From NCBI GenBank assembly GCA_017871115.1, contig JAFCIZ010000006.1, positions 1,116,001 to 1,180,000 of the forward strand: a stretch of DNA of 64,000 bases, in the 5' to 3' direction. Shown here one piece after another: positions 47,435 to 64,000 of this stretch (the first letter of the stretch is position 1; every line of letters begins with the position of its first letter). Below the pieces are notes generated by a model that was not told the origin of the DNA, ran no database searches, and saw only the letters and a list, made by a program, of their open reading frames with translations. A program made the position numbers and the translations under genes. Source of the DNA: Cunninghamella blakesleeana (taxonomy: Eukaryota > Mucoromycota > Mucoromycetes > Mucorales > Cunninghamellaceae).

Positions 47435-50296
47435 TTAATAGGTAATTTTAAGACGATCTACAGGGAATTTTTTAGCTAAATATTCATGTACAGGGCCCAA
47501 TACAACGAATCTTTCCCAAACTAAAGCAGTAGCCATATTTCCTAAAATCAAACCCCATAATTTATATCTAAAATCTTGAGGAAAAACATTATGACCTAGT
47601 GGCGTATTATAAGCTTCAGTGTTTAAGTTGGGAAGAGGATATCCAATTTCATTCAAGACCTCTTTTGTACCACAGTTGAAACGGAACATACATCCAAAGA
47701 TGTTGGGATCGGCTAACAACCAATAAGAAGCAATAGCAATATATAATAGCCATAAGAAAACTAAAAAGTAATTTTTATAAAAGGCTTGTCTAAATTTATA
47801 TCCAAAGTTTTGTACAGCGGCATTATTTATAAATTGGAAAAGGCAAATGAATGTAAGTATCTCAGCCTCATAACTATCAGCAAGTAACCACCAACGATCT
47901 ATATATATAATGGATAATAGAAATAAAAAAAAAATAGGAATAAAAATAAAAATAAAAATGTGGTGAATATAAAATAAATAATTGAAAAAATAAATTATAT
48001 ATATATATATATCTTTTAAACTTACACATATCTACTGCTTTTGAGTCAAATTCATTACATCTAAACCATTGTTGTTTAAATAATAACACATATCCACTAA
48101 TTAAATAAAGCCAGTTGATTAATACTACACCCATAGTAGAAGCTAACACTTGAGGACCTAATAATTTAGCAGTAGGTCTTTGAACAGCTAAATTTTCTTC
48201 TGCTTTAGATAATGACACAGCCCAAGTTAGTAACACGGTAATAAATACATCTACTGCAATCCAAATATTTTGTGACATGGAAATAGAGAAGTAAAATGTA
48301 AAAATTTTCAACATCATCATCACTTGACCATATACTATTTTTTTTTAAAATAAATTAATAAATAAAAGTAAAATAAAATAAAATAATGATAATTAGTATG
48401 CTTAGAATATTTTGTGATCCTCCTTTTATTGTATTATTTACTATTTTTTTATTTTATAAATGGCTAATAAAAACTTACATATTAAATATTTGTATCCAGT
48501 AATAGAGGTAGCTAAAGCAGCACGGCCTTGACGAACCAATTCAACACAAGACTTGACACTACGAATACTAGTACTAAAAGGGGAAACAATCGAAGCTTCA
48601 GCGTCTGACATAGCAATACCAACGTGAGCAGCACGAAGTGCACCACAATCATTTCCACCATCGCCAGTCATAGCAGTAATACCACGTTCCATATGTAATT
48701 GAACGCATTGTACTTTTCCAGAGGGAGTCATACGAGCAAAGACACGAATATCTAAAAGATATTTACGAATTAAATCATGATTGACCAACCAATCAAATGC
48801 TTTTCCAGTAACAGCCAATTCTACAGGCGTGTGTTGTTGATTTAAAAGATATTCATCTACATTAACATCATGGAAAAGATCTGGTTCATCCACATCGATC
48901 CATACCACACGATCAACTTTCTTATCATAATCACCAAGTAAAACTTTTGTATTAGATTGAATGGTCATCCCACATTGTCGAGCAATATAAACACCAGTTA
49001 ATGCTGTATCACCTGTAATCATTACAGTTCTTGTAGCGCCACGTTTTAATTCTTGAATATTTTCTGTTGTATCGGCTTTTAATTGATTTTTAAATATAAT
49101 AAGCCCCATAAAATGAATATCTTGTTCCATTTGATCCCGGTTCCATTGTTTAAACCCATCTAACCCATTTTCAATTTGATCCAAATCAATTTCTCGATGA
49201 GCAAGAGCTAATACATAGCATCCATGACGAGCGTGGTCAGAAGTGACGGTATCATAGTTATCAGGAATAGAAGCAGGGTCAGATAAATCTTTGATTTTTT
49301 CATAGGCGCCTTTGACAAAAATATGGATCTTGTTTGTTTTAGTATCAAGGACTGCAACAGACATAGACATTCTTGCGTGGACAAATTCAAACCGTTTCAG
49401 TACATGGATTGCATGTCGTTCTTTTTCATTCTCATTACTTAAACGTGGTGGTAAAAATGTATCAATATATTCTTCTTGATCGGATCGGTTTTCATTCTTT
49501 TGTAGTTCCCATCCAGACGATTTCATACATTCAACATCAACAGGATTACCTATTTTATTTAATATTTATTTATTTACAAGGAAACAAATAAGCAAATAAA
49601 GATAAAAAATTAAAATTAAATATATAAGATAGAACTACCTTTTTTTTTCATAAAATATATACAAATATAAGTATAAATTGTCGTTTCTATTTTTATTTTT
49701 ATTTAAATTACCAATATATTGATTATTTAATAAGGTAACAGAATGACAAGTAGCAACAGCAATTTGAGCAAGTCTTGGGCTATCTTCTACTTTATTTATT
49801 TGTTGATCAAATTCAGGCATTACATTATTTTTTCTATTTTCAGTAATATTATCGACATGTTGTATGGGTTGAACACTAAAGAATTCTAAACCTTCTTTTG
49901 TTAAAGTCCCGGTTTTATCAAAGCAAAATATTTGAACTAAATTAAGCAAAACAAAACAAGGCAAAACAAAATAAAATGGTAATAATACATTTTAGCAAAT
50001 TAAATAATAACTATTACTATTATTATTATAATTTATTTTGTTTTATTTTATTTTATTTTACCTTTTCCAGCCATAAGGATTCGAGGTAAATCGACGCAGT
50101 AAATGTGTTTATCACGTAATCTACCGGCAGTAATGGATTGACCAACCACTAAAGCAGCAGGAAGAAGAGGAGAAACAAGCTGACTGATAGCAAACATAAT
50201 ATAAAACCATGCACCTAAATTGATTGATTATTTTATAAAACAAAAAAGAAATAAGAAAAGAAAGTAGTTGTGTGATTAGTAGGGTTATTATATATA

Positions 50297-50347
<51 letters not shown>

Positions 50348-53140
50348 ATTTACTTGTTCCTTTAGCATATAGCCAAATAGCAACACCAAGGCAAAAAACA
50401 CTGCAACACAATAGAATGACAATAACGATTTTAAGTTGCTCATCAAAGATAAAAGATACTTTTGTTGGGAATAAAATTTTCTTGATCAATTCACCTTTAT
50501 CAGTAGCCGTACCTGTTTGAGTAACTAAAGCAACAGCGCGATGATGTAATGGAGAGGATGATGAGGAAGAAGTAGAAACAGCAGTTGGTTGAGCTTGAGA
50601 AATAGTTGTACCCGCAAAGATAGTAGATATTTTATTTGCCCCCATTCTTTGATACACATTATGATCATCGGCACGTAGTGGGAATTTACGAATGGGGAGA
50701 GGTTCACCCGTTAAAGAACTTTCATCAACAACAATGTTTCCAGAAAGTATGATAGCATCACAAGGAACACTATTTCCTTCAACAATTTCGAAGAGATCGC
50801 CAGGTAATAATTCAGCTGTGGATTTCATTTTCCATTCACCATCACGGAAAATAGAAACTATGTCTGTAAATTCTGCCATTTTCTTGATTCTCTTTTCTGA
50901 TCGAAGTCTAACAAAAACTTTCACAAAGGCGGACGCCAAAATAACACAAGTATCCGCAATACCAACTTGCCCTATATATTGAATAAAAGAAATATATAAA
51001 AAATAAAATAATAAGAAAGACAGATAAAATAAAATAATGCTAACTAATAAATATCAATGGTTTTTTTTAAAAAAAGAAAGAAATACTTACAATAAGCAAA
51101 GTAATAAAATAACCAAAGAATAGTAAATTGATAAATATAAAAGAAAGAAGCAAATTCTCTGAAAAGTGCCAAAAAGAAGTTGGGAACATAGACTTGAATA
51201 AAGTTAGGTCCAATTAATTCTTCACGGAAAGAGGCTTCTTCTTCCGTTAGACCTTTTGTTAATTGAGCTAATTCACTGCAAGTTTCACCAAGTTCAAATA
51301 CATGAGGTACAAATAGTCCACTTTCAACTTGATATACATAACGGGTGCATTGGTAAACAAAATAGGATGTTCCATTTCTTGTTTTTTGTAATTTACAATT
51401 AGTAACATTCACATCAATACCGAATAATCTAGTAATCGTAGCTTCAATCTGTCTCACAGTGTCCATAAAAATATTTGATTGTCCTTCCAAAAGGATTAAA
51501 GCTATATAATAAAAAATAGATTGTGATTAATATAGGTATTTTTAACTTGTATATTTTTTTTTGTTTACCTTCTTGTTTTTTTTCAACTTGAACATATTGA
51601 CCTTCACCATAATTGCATTGTATTCTGAAGAAGTTTGGTAACCTGAATCTAAATATAGTGAGACTTGCATACCAACCAAAAAAGATATACCACATGCCAA
51701 TAAAAGCACTCGACTCAACAATAAAGTCTCCACCAAAAAGAGCGAAATCCATATAATAATCTTTGGTCATCATGATCATAAATCCAATATGGCCAATGGT
51801 TTGAATAATAAAGATCAATCCAACAATGTTTCCAATAATGTCTCGCTTATAAGCTTTAATAAGCATATCTTCTTCTATTACTACATCTGCATCTTCATTT
51901 CCTGGAATGCTTTCTTGTTCAATTTTCATTTTCTTCTCTTTCTAAAAATAAAAAAAATAAAAGAAGTGTATATAAAAAGTAAATCAATCTGAGTTTTAAT
52001 CCTAGTTGCATAATTTTTTTTTAATACATACTAGGTTTGATTTATCATTCATCATTTCAATAAGGTTTGACTTGTTTCCATTATGATTTTTCTTGATCAC
52101 CTATTAATAATAATATCATTGTTATAAAGAAAAGAAAAAAAAAAGAATAAAGCATTATTTTTAGTATGTATCAATCCTGTCATGCAAAATATTTTTTCCC
52201 CTCATTTTTTCCAAATCAAGACTTCTCCTACTCTCGCTCACTGACAACGCGATATAAAATGCAATCAGACATCCACCTCTTCTCCCCCTTCCCCTCCTTC
52301 TTTTTAATCCTTAATATTCCCTTAATTCCCTTTTTACATGTTTTTTTTTTTTTTTTTTTTTTTATTTCTATTTTTTCATAGACTATATTTTAACTTACCG
52401 ATTCACGAACCGATTTATAGAACCACCAAAAGATTAAAACCAAAAAGCAAGAGCCATAAAATGTATAAAGAGCAATAAAAACTGGTTCAGTATAGGTTAA
52501 AGGAGGGTAAACTTTGGCTGGACAATCACCCCACATAGGTTCATTTAAAGTTGGTCGGGTATTCCAAGGTTGAACAGTTGTGACATTATTATTATTTTGT
52601 GAAGTAATAAAACTAGTACATGAATTTGTTGCTAAGGTTTGTTTATTTTCAATAATAAAATTGGTGATTTTAACATGAAAAGGTTGACAAGGATAAACAG
52701 GTTCTGTAAAAGCATTTGATAAAGAGCAAGAACAAGCAGAGATAAGGTTGGTTGGACACGTTGGACCCTCATGACATTGGCCATCTATACAATAGACTTG
52801 ATTAGGGTTGGAACAAGTAGGTCGTATTGATTCTGGACACACTTGAATATCAGTTACACATAAAGTTGGACATGGGTAAGCATTATAAGTTGCTAAAGGG
52901 CATTGCTTACCATAAATATCATACCCATTCACTATTTAAAAAATAAATGGCAATAGTAAATAGAAAAGTTTGTCAAAAGTATAATTATATAGTGCCGTTT
53001 TTCTTGCCTTTCTTTTTTTATTAATAACTTTAAAAAAGACATGGCTTTTATTTTTTTTATTTACCTTGATTAAATACTGGTACACCATTTACCGCCAGCG
53101 GTAGTATACAATAAATAACAGATAAAATAAATATATACAT
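47435..53140 (-). CDS. P5-type ATPase with secreted Cys-rich N-terminal domain
   Basis: Eleven exons: 53065-53140, 52399-52931, 52032-52100, 51569-51941, 51091-51501, 50354-50971, 50062-50214, 49712-49936, 48479-49549, 48026-48334 and 47435-47898, giving 1433 residues. The N-terminus is a signal peptide (MYIFILSVIYCILPLAVNG), then about 155 residues with some 17 Cys, then a membrane helix. The P-type core follows: TGE in DESSLTGEPLP (about 575-577), phosphorylated Asp in CFDKTGTLTKEGL (Asp751), KGAYE nucleotide site (about 899), and TGDGGNDCGALRAAHVGIAM (about 1114), whose NDCGAL form marks the P5 group. The M4 motif is SPLLPAAL (about 708-715), where P5B proteins such as Ypk9/ATP13A2 have PPALP. 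The P5B family moves polyamines in late endosome or vacuole. Subgroup and substrate are uncertain. Confidence 0.9.
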
Positions 53141-54303
53141 ATTTATTTTATTATAAAAAAGGAAAAAATAAGGAGGAAAAAGAAAGAGAAAGAAATAAGA
53201 AAAAAAATTGAAATTTTTATATAAAATCGCGGTGTTTAAAAATTCAAAAAAGTAGAGTAAAATTTATGATTATCAACTTGTACTACTACAAAAGAATATA
53301 AACGTTAAAAAAATACAAGATTTTATGGTTTAAGGAAGTAATCGGCTGTTTAACAAAATGGATATAAAAACAAATGGATCTACATTTATTTTTCATTTTT
53401 ATTTTTTTTATAATAGCCATTTTATCCATTTTTATTATGACTATTAGGATTATAAGAATCATAAATTTTATATATTTTTATAATGTTAATTTATTAATCT
53501 ACCTTTTTTTTTCTTTCTTTTTTTTTTTTTTCTTTTTTAAAAAGGAACTCAGTTTAAACTTTAAATGATAGAAAAAAGAAGTAATAGAAAAAAAATAAAA
53601 TAAAGAAAAAAAAGAGGTAGATTTAAATAATAATAATAACAATACTAATAGTAATAATAAATAATACCATTATAATTATATTAATACAAATATATTCCTA
53701 TTTAAACCAATATGTATATGTGTAAGTAAATGTGTGTATAACCTTTTATTTCTTTTTTTTAATGGATCACCGATATCCCGAACGTATATAGAAAAGCTGA
53801 GCCCAGAATTCCAGGTCCCATTTTCTGTTTGATTTGTGAAAAAATAATAATATGATAATATAAAAGTTAAATGAAGAGGATGGTATATATAATATTCATA
53901 GAAAATAAAGTTACTGTTATTATGTATTTTATCTTTATAAATTTATATGTAATATATATAAAGCTTTTTTAATTTTTTTTTTCCTTTTGATTTACTGGTA
54001 TTGAAGGGCATAATATTAATACTGGTGATACTAAAAAAAATATAGCTTTTAATATGTAGATCATTTTCTTACGTAAAAAAAACTCGATGATATATATGAT
54101 CAGTAAGAATATAATTATTTACGAGTATAGTCTAACGAAAAAATATAAAGTAATCAAGAATCAGTAACTTCTTTTTTAAAAAAAAGAAGTATCAATTTAA
54201 TGACATCATATTAAACTTTATAATTGTTTCACAATATATCTTTTTATTATTATTATTATTAATATTTAAAATAATGATGATGATAATGATGATATTATTA
54301 TTA
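53141..54303. other. intergenic region, promoter of the P5 ATPase
   Basis: AT-rich, with poly-T (53518-53532) and (AAT)n stretches. One mixed patch, GCTGAGCCCAGAATTCCAGGTCCC at 53796-53819, contains the palindrome GAATTC and lies 0.66 kb upstream of the ATPase. No gene is supported. Confidence 0.45.
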
Positions 54304-57980
<3,677 letters not shown>

Positions 57981-58610
57981 TAATTTATGAAAGAATTGTA
58001 TATAAAGGAAAAAGGCACTTTTTTTTTATAATTATAAAAAAAAGAAAAAAAGAAAAAGAAAGAAAAAGAAAAAGGAGATTTATATCGTAAAAAGTCTTTT
58101 ACATATTATATATGTTTTTAATATTTTTTTAAAAAAAAGACAAAAAAAAAAAAAAGTAAAAAAGGAGAGGATTCCCCCAACCACAGACTTTTTTTTTATA
58201 AATATGGTAGTTTACTTCAATATTTTAAACTCCGTATTTGATCTTTTGCTTGAAAGCTTTTATATAATCACTATCCAGGTATAAAATACATAATTTAATA
58301 ATGTTGTTTTTATAATAGTACTATTTAAATAAATAGTATAATAATAATATTATTAATTCTTTATTTCATAAATATAGTAATACTAATAATAATAATAATA
58401 ATAATGGTAATAAAAGAAAGAAAAAAAAGATCATGGCTAATTCACCTCCTGCGTATTATTTCTTAATACTATTTTCCCCTGATTATTATTATTATTATTA
58501 TTTATTTTTAAGTAGTTCATGATCCATCATTTTTTATTTATTTGTTTATTTGTAAAGTAAAAAAATAAAAAAATAAAAACAAAAATAGTAATATGTATAA
58601 ATAATAATAA
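57981..58610. other. intergenic region between coiled-coil and Ric8 genes
   Basis: Promoter side of the coiled-coil gene. A-rich just upstream of its start, with (AAT)n at 58381-58404 and (ATT)n at 58482-58501. No ORF or RNA gene is visible. Confidence 0.5.
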
Positions 58611-60969
58611 CTAATCCTCATTCTCATCATCATCATCATCACTAGATTGTACTTTATCAGGATAAGTATTTTCACGCATGGCTTTGGCTATAGGGTTTTC
58701 AACATCTATAATACCTGTCTTTTTTAATCTTTCAAATAAAACAAATAATTTTTCTGCTTCTCTTTCCTTTTCTTCATCTGTCATATCTGCTAAAGAAGGT
58801 CCTTCATCTCTTTCTGCTGATCTATATTGTCCTGTGATTGGATTAATTTCCTTATCCTTATTATTCTTATCATCATTGTTATATCCTTCAGGTGGTTCAA
58901 TAGCAATTCCTCTATTTACCAAATATCCAATTGCATTTCCGTATCCAACTTTCTGGGAAAATAAGCTAGCTATATATAATAATAATAAAAAGTAAATTGA
59001 GTTAGTCTTTTGTCACAAATTTATTTATTTGTTTATTTTTTCTTTATTTTTCTTTTTACTTACCATCTTCATCACATAAGGCAAATAAAGTTTCACATAC
59101 TGCATCCCTTGTTTGAGGTAACATAGCTGAGGTCATTAATCGGATTAAATAAGCTGATAAACTTTTTCCTTTATTTACTGGTAACATCCGATCTCTGTTT
59201 AAAAAATAAATATATTAAAAAAAAAAAAAGGATTTAATACATATGATTTAGTTGTACTTGTAAAATTTGTTTATTTGTTAATTTATTATTATTATCATTT
59301 TTCTTTTTCTCATACTCTCACTCTCTCACTCTCACTCTCTCTCTCTCTCTCTATATATATATGTATATATCCACTTACTTTTCTTGAGGTAAAAGAATTT
59401 TTGCAATCAAAGGTCTTAAATTAACATCCCCATGAGCCAAATTACGAATCACAAGTATAATTGGTGATAATATAGCATCTATATTATAATGTTGTCTATT
59501 TTCTTCAGGAATATCATCAGGATCTTCGTTGGGTAATAAGTAATCAAATGATTTTTGTAATAATTCAATCATTTTTATGCCAACAAAAGCACGACCTTCT
59601 TCTACTGATGTATTTGGTTGAAATACTTTATCTTTATGATCGCGCCAGATTTGAACTACAACGGAATATGGGTATTGCATTAGTGCATGAATAGCATGAG
59701 AATGGGGTGGAGATAATGGTAATGGTTCTGGTGGTGGGACTTGGAATATGATTTTGAATATGGGTAGTAAACATAAGTTAAAATATTCTGGTCCTGTTAA
59801 TTCTGTTGTAATAAAAGATGATGATTGTTCATTTTTTTGTGATTGTTCTTGCTGTTGAGGTCTTCGTTCATAAGCTAAAATCATATTAAATAACATTTTT
59901 AAGGCTTCATTCACTACAGAGACTGGATTGATAGGTTTTGAGGTATCCAAATTATCTTTCTCTTTTAATATAATATCCACATTATTAGAAAGTATCTAAG
60001 TATTAAAAAATCATAAATATAAAAGATTACTAAATCAAGTAATCGGGAGATATGGATATATTTGTATAAATATTTGTTTTTATTTCAATTTCTTTTTTCT
60101 TGTATTACCCTTTCTGTTGAATCAGCAATATTATAATCCATTAATTGTTGTACAATATCACTTCGGTTGACAGTCATAAAAAATATAATCCGGCATATTA
60201 AAAATTCAGAATCCAAACTAAGTTCTTTATTCTTTTCTAATATTTGTCCACATAATAGTACACCGTTGTTCTTTTCTACATATATTTTGGTTTTTTCTTC
60301 AAGTAATATACAATTGGCTAAACATTTAAGGGCTTCATGAGTGGATGATATATCTTTAAACGTGTTTTCTTTTTCTAAACCGGCTACTTTCTTAAGTATT
60401 GTTATTCCCTAAAAAAGAATAAAAGGATATATATATATATGAATACACAATACTTTCTTATTATCTATATACTTGACTATACATTATTATTATTATTATT
60501 GTTATTGTTATCACCTTTTCGGAAAAAAGTGCTTCTGAACCTTGTGTTGTTCTACCAAGTAACTTTAATATTTGTATAGCAAAAGAAGTACCTAAGCATT
60601 TATAAAAGGTTGTAAAGAAAAGTATTTATATAAATAAAAGTATACCTTTTATTATTGTTACTATTCCGATTTTTGATAATATTATATTCTGTTATTTACA
60701 TTCTTCTGTCCATTTATTTTCATCAACACGAGTTAAAAGTATGTCGATCAACTTTGCTTTATCAGTAATAGAGAAACCTTTAGAAAAATAAAATAAAAAT
60801 GTAATGTAATGGTGAATAAAGAAATAGATTTAGTATAATGATAATAATAATATAGTAATAAATCCTTTCATCACTTACAAGTGTAATTAAGTTCAATAGT
60901 TTTTAAAGTTTTAATAATATCATCGTCGTTTGATGAATTTAATATAGTTATATATTCGGATAAGGACAT
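58611..60969 (-). CDS. ric8: Ric8 (synembryn) G-alpha exchange factor/chaperone
   Basis: Exons 60879-60969, 60700-60777, 60515-60591, 60109-60408, 59379-59995, 59064-59194 and 58611-58969 give 550 residues, near the family's usual length. The all-helical armadillo-like body is shown by GRTTQGSEALFSEK, HEALKCLANCILLEEKT, FLICRIIFFMTVNRSDIVQQ, ALKMLFNMILAYE and PIILVIRNLAHGD. The C-terminal block is the best family mark: VGYGNAIGYLVNRGIAIEPP, EINPITGQYRSAE and TDEEKEREAEKLFVLFERLK. It ends in an acidic tail. Ric8 folds and activates heterotrimeric G-alpha subunits; in filamentous fungi it is needed for cAMP signalling, growth and conidiation. It is absent from S. cerevisiae. Splice phases agree throughout, although exon 3 uses a GTGATA donor. 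Confidence 0.92.
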
Positions 60970-62254
60970 TGTTAATATTATTTATGAAGAAGAGAAAAGA
61001 AAGAAGGAAAAAGAAAAAAAAGGAGTGAAAGGGAAAGAAAAAAAATTAAGCTTTTTTTTCTTGCTCCTCTTTTATTCTTCTCCGATTATATTGGAACATC
61101 AATGAATTTAATAAGGTAAGTTTACCTTAAACAGCTATTAACCGTAAACATATTTCAAAATTATAAACTTAATTTTTAAAATTAATAACAATGGTAAGTA
61201 CGTAATAAAAAAAATAATATTAATTTAGAATGTTAATTTTAATAGTGCTTATACTAATAATAATATGGTTATTATTGTATAAACTCTAAATAATAATAAT
61301 AAAAATAATATTAGTATTAATAATAATAACAAGGGATATTTATTAGTTTTATCGTACAAGTATAATGAATGTATCGAATATATGATATATATCAATGAAT
61401 ATATGATTTAAAGTAGAACATGTTGATGTATAATTATGTCATTTACATAAGGTGTAACTCTTAATTTTAAATTTATTTTTAAAAATTTTAAATTATTTTA
61501 TATATGCTTTTTAATAAAAATAAAAACGTCAAATAATGATTGATGCCGGTAAATAAAAACGCCGAAGGATGTCCAGATTTGTTATGTGCGCGAGTGATGA
61601 TATTATTATTATATATTTTCAAGCTTAATTTTTATCTCTATTTCTTCATCTACTTTTTCTTTTTCGTTTTTATTTTTATATAAATTTTTCAACTGATTTT
61701 TCATTTGAACCTCTTTTACTATAAAGTTGTATAACTTTTCAAAGGCAAACTATTTTGTAATTCATTTAACTCTATAGTTTTTCATCAAGTTTTTCGTCCA
61801 CCACTTCTGTTGTTCCTAGACGAGGTTCTTTTATATTTACTAGCCATTTGAAATATTATCTCTGGAGAAGCATTTCTTTCTTGTTTTCTTTTTCTTTTTT
61901 TATGGTTACCAATACTTGCTTCCTATTGTATTATTTTTTTATCATTTTTTTATCTTGTAATGATTTAATAGACCTATAAAAACGAAAAAACAAAATGAAA
62001 AGGGAATAATACCTATGAAAAAAATTTAGAACCCAACGTTTCTTTCTAATTAATTCGTTATTCTATCTAATTTGGTTTATATCAAATTCATCCTATTTAT
62101 TTATGGATTTCATATAAAAACAATATAATTTTAGATTTTATAATTTTTTTTTTGAAAAAAACTATCAATGTCGCCACCTGAATTTTAAATAATATTTGGG
62201 AAGTTTAATTTTTTTAGATTCTTTCCTCTTTTACTTTTATAAATAAATTAAATA
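60970..62254. other. divergent promoter region between ric8 and the thioesterase gene
   Basis: About 1.3 kb between two start codons facing apart. It is AT-rich, with one mixed patch at 61543-61595 (GCCGGTAAATAAAAACGCCG, GGATGTCCAG and GTGCGCGAG). The last 600 bp before the thioesterase are T/C-rich. No ORF or RNA gene is seen. Confidence 0.55.
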
Positions 62255-63542
<1,288 letters not shown>

Positions 63543-64000
63543 ATATATGTATGTTGGACTTTTTTTAAAAAAAGAATAGAAATAATATTATTAAAACAAT
63601 AGACATTGATTTATCTGGAATTTATTAAAAAATAAAACAAAAACAAAAATTTTGGATTTCATCATTGTATAAATGTGTTTTTAATTATTTAATCAGCAGA
63701 CTAAGCGGTTGAATTTGAATGTATGTAATTATAAACGCAATGGTTTTAATATGAATTCATTTTTTTTACAGCTATTACATTCAATAAATAATGATAGTGG
63801 GGATAAAAAAAAAAGAGAGAAAAAGCGAAAAAAGGTTTTATTGGACACCAATTCAAATTATTATTATTGTTATAAAGTATTGACGGGAAAAATAATGGTT
63901 ATGGACACGAATCAAAAGATAATTTCATGCAGCTTTCAAGAAAGTGCTGGTAAAAATCACATAAATAGTTTCTATTTTCATTATAAAGAAAAAAAATACG
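63543..64000. other. downstream region of the thioesterase gene to window end
   Basis: AT-rich 3' flank. Near 63827-63960 composition becomes mixed (TTTTATTGGACACCAATTC, GGACACGAATC), possibly the start of another gene beyond the window, but no exon can be defined. Confidence 0.4.

Overview
The window is nuclear DNA of a very AT-rich filamentous fungus, most likely an early-diverging lineage (Mucoromycota-like). Genes carry many short introns (about 50-170 bp, GTAAGT/GTAAAT donors, acceptors ending in TAG), intergenic DNA is almost pure A/T, and Asn, Gln and Ser homopolymers are common. I rebuilt the exons by hand from splice sites and reading phase; every multi-exon model below closes in frame. 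The organism cannot be named from this sequence alone.

Layout. 1-6.5 kb, plus strand: 3' part of a glycine-rich-domain (GRDP-like) gene, a tiny coiled-coil gene and a MET2-type homoserine O-acetyltransferase with a mitochondrial-looking presequence. 7.1-17.3 kb, minus strand: tandem CCCH zinc-finger protein, SRP40/NOLC1-like nucleolar protein, Spt23/Mga2-like transcription factor without ankyrin repeats or membrane anchor, and a Pho80/Pcl-type cyclin. 18.4-22.7 kb, plus strand: large single-exon F-box protein and an unrecognised protein with five internal repeats and a C-terminal CaaX box. 23.9-28.8 kb, minus strand: MFS transporter (10 exons) and the deubiquitinase UCH37/UCHL5. 28.8-37.5 kb: gene desert with one tRNA-Arg(ACG), one small secreted Cys-rich ORF and a nest of degenerate repeats at about 33.0-35.3 kb. 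37.5-53.1 kb: three membrane proteins in a row, an ABCC/MRP transporter, a choline-transporter-like (Pns1/CTL) protein and a P5-type ATPase with a secreted Cys-rich N-terminus. 54.3-63.5 kb: Asn-rich coiled-coil protein, Ric8 (G-alpha exchange factor/chaperone) and, divergently, acyl-protein thioesterase 1.

How the genes relate. There are no operons. The suggestive pairings are Ric8/APT1, which act on the same class of lipid-modified G-alpha proteins and share a 1.3 kb divergent promoter, and the cyclin/F-box pair, which share a 1.1 kb divergent promoter holding CACGTG and E2F-like sites. The least explained parts are the repeat nest at 33-35 kb (three copies of a hairpin whose stem changes on both sides, three further hairpin units, a 14-bp minisatellite inside an inverted repeat, and a second copy of one segment 10 kb away), the five-repeat CaaX protein, and the secreted peptide ORF.
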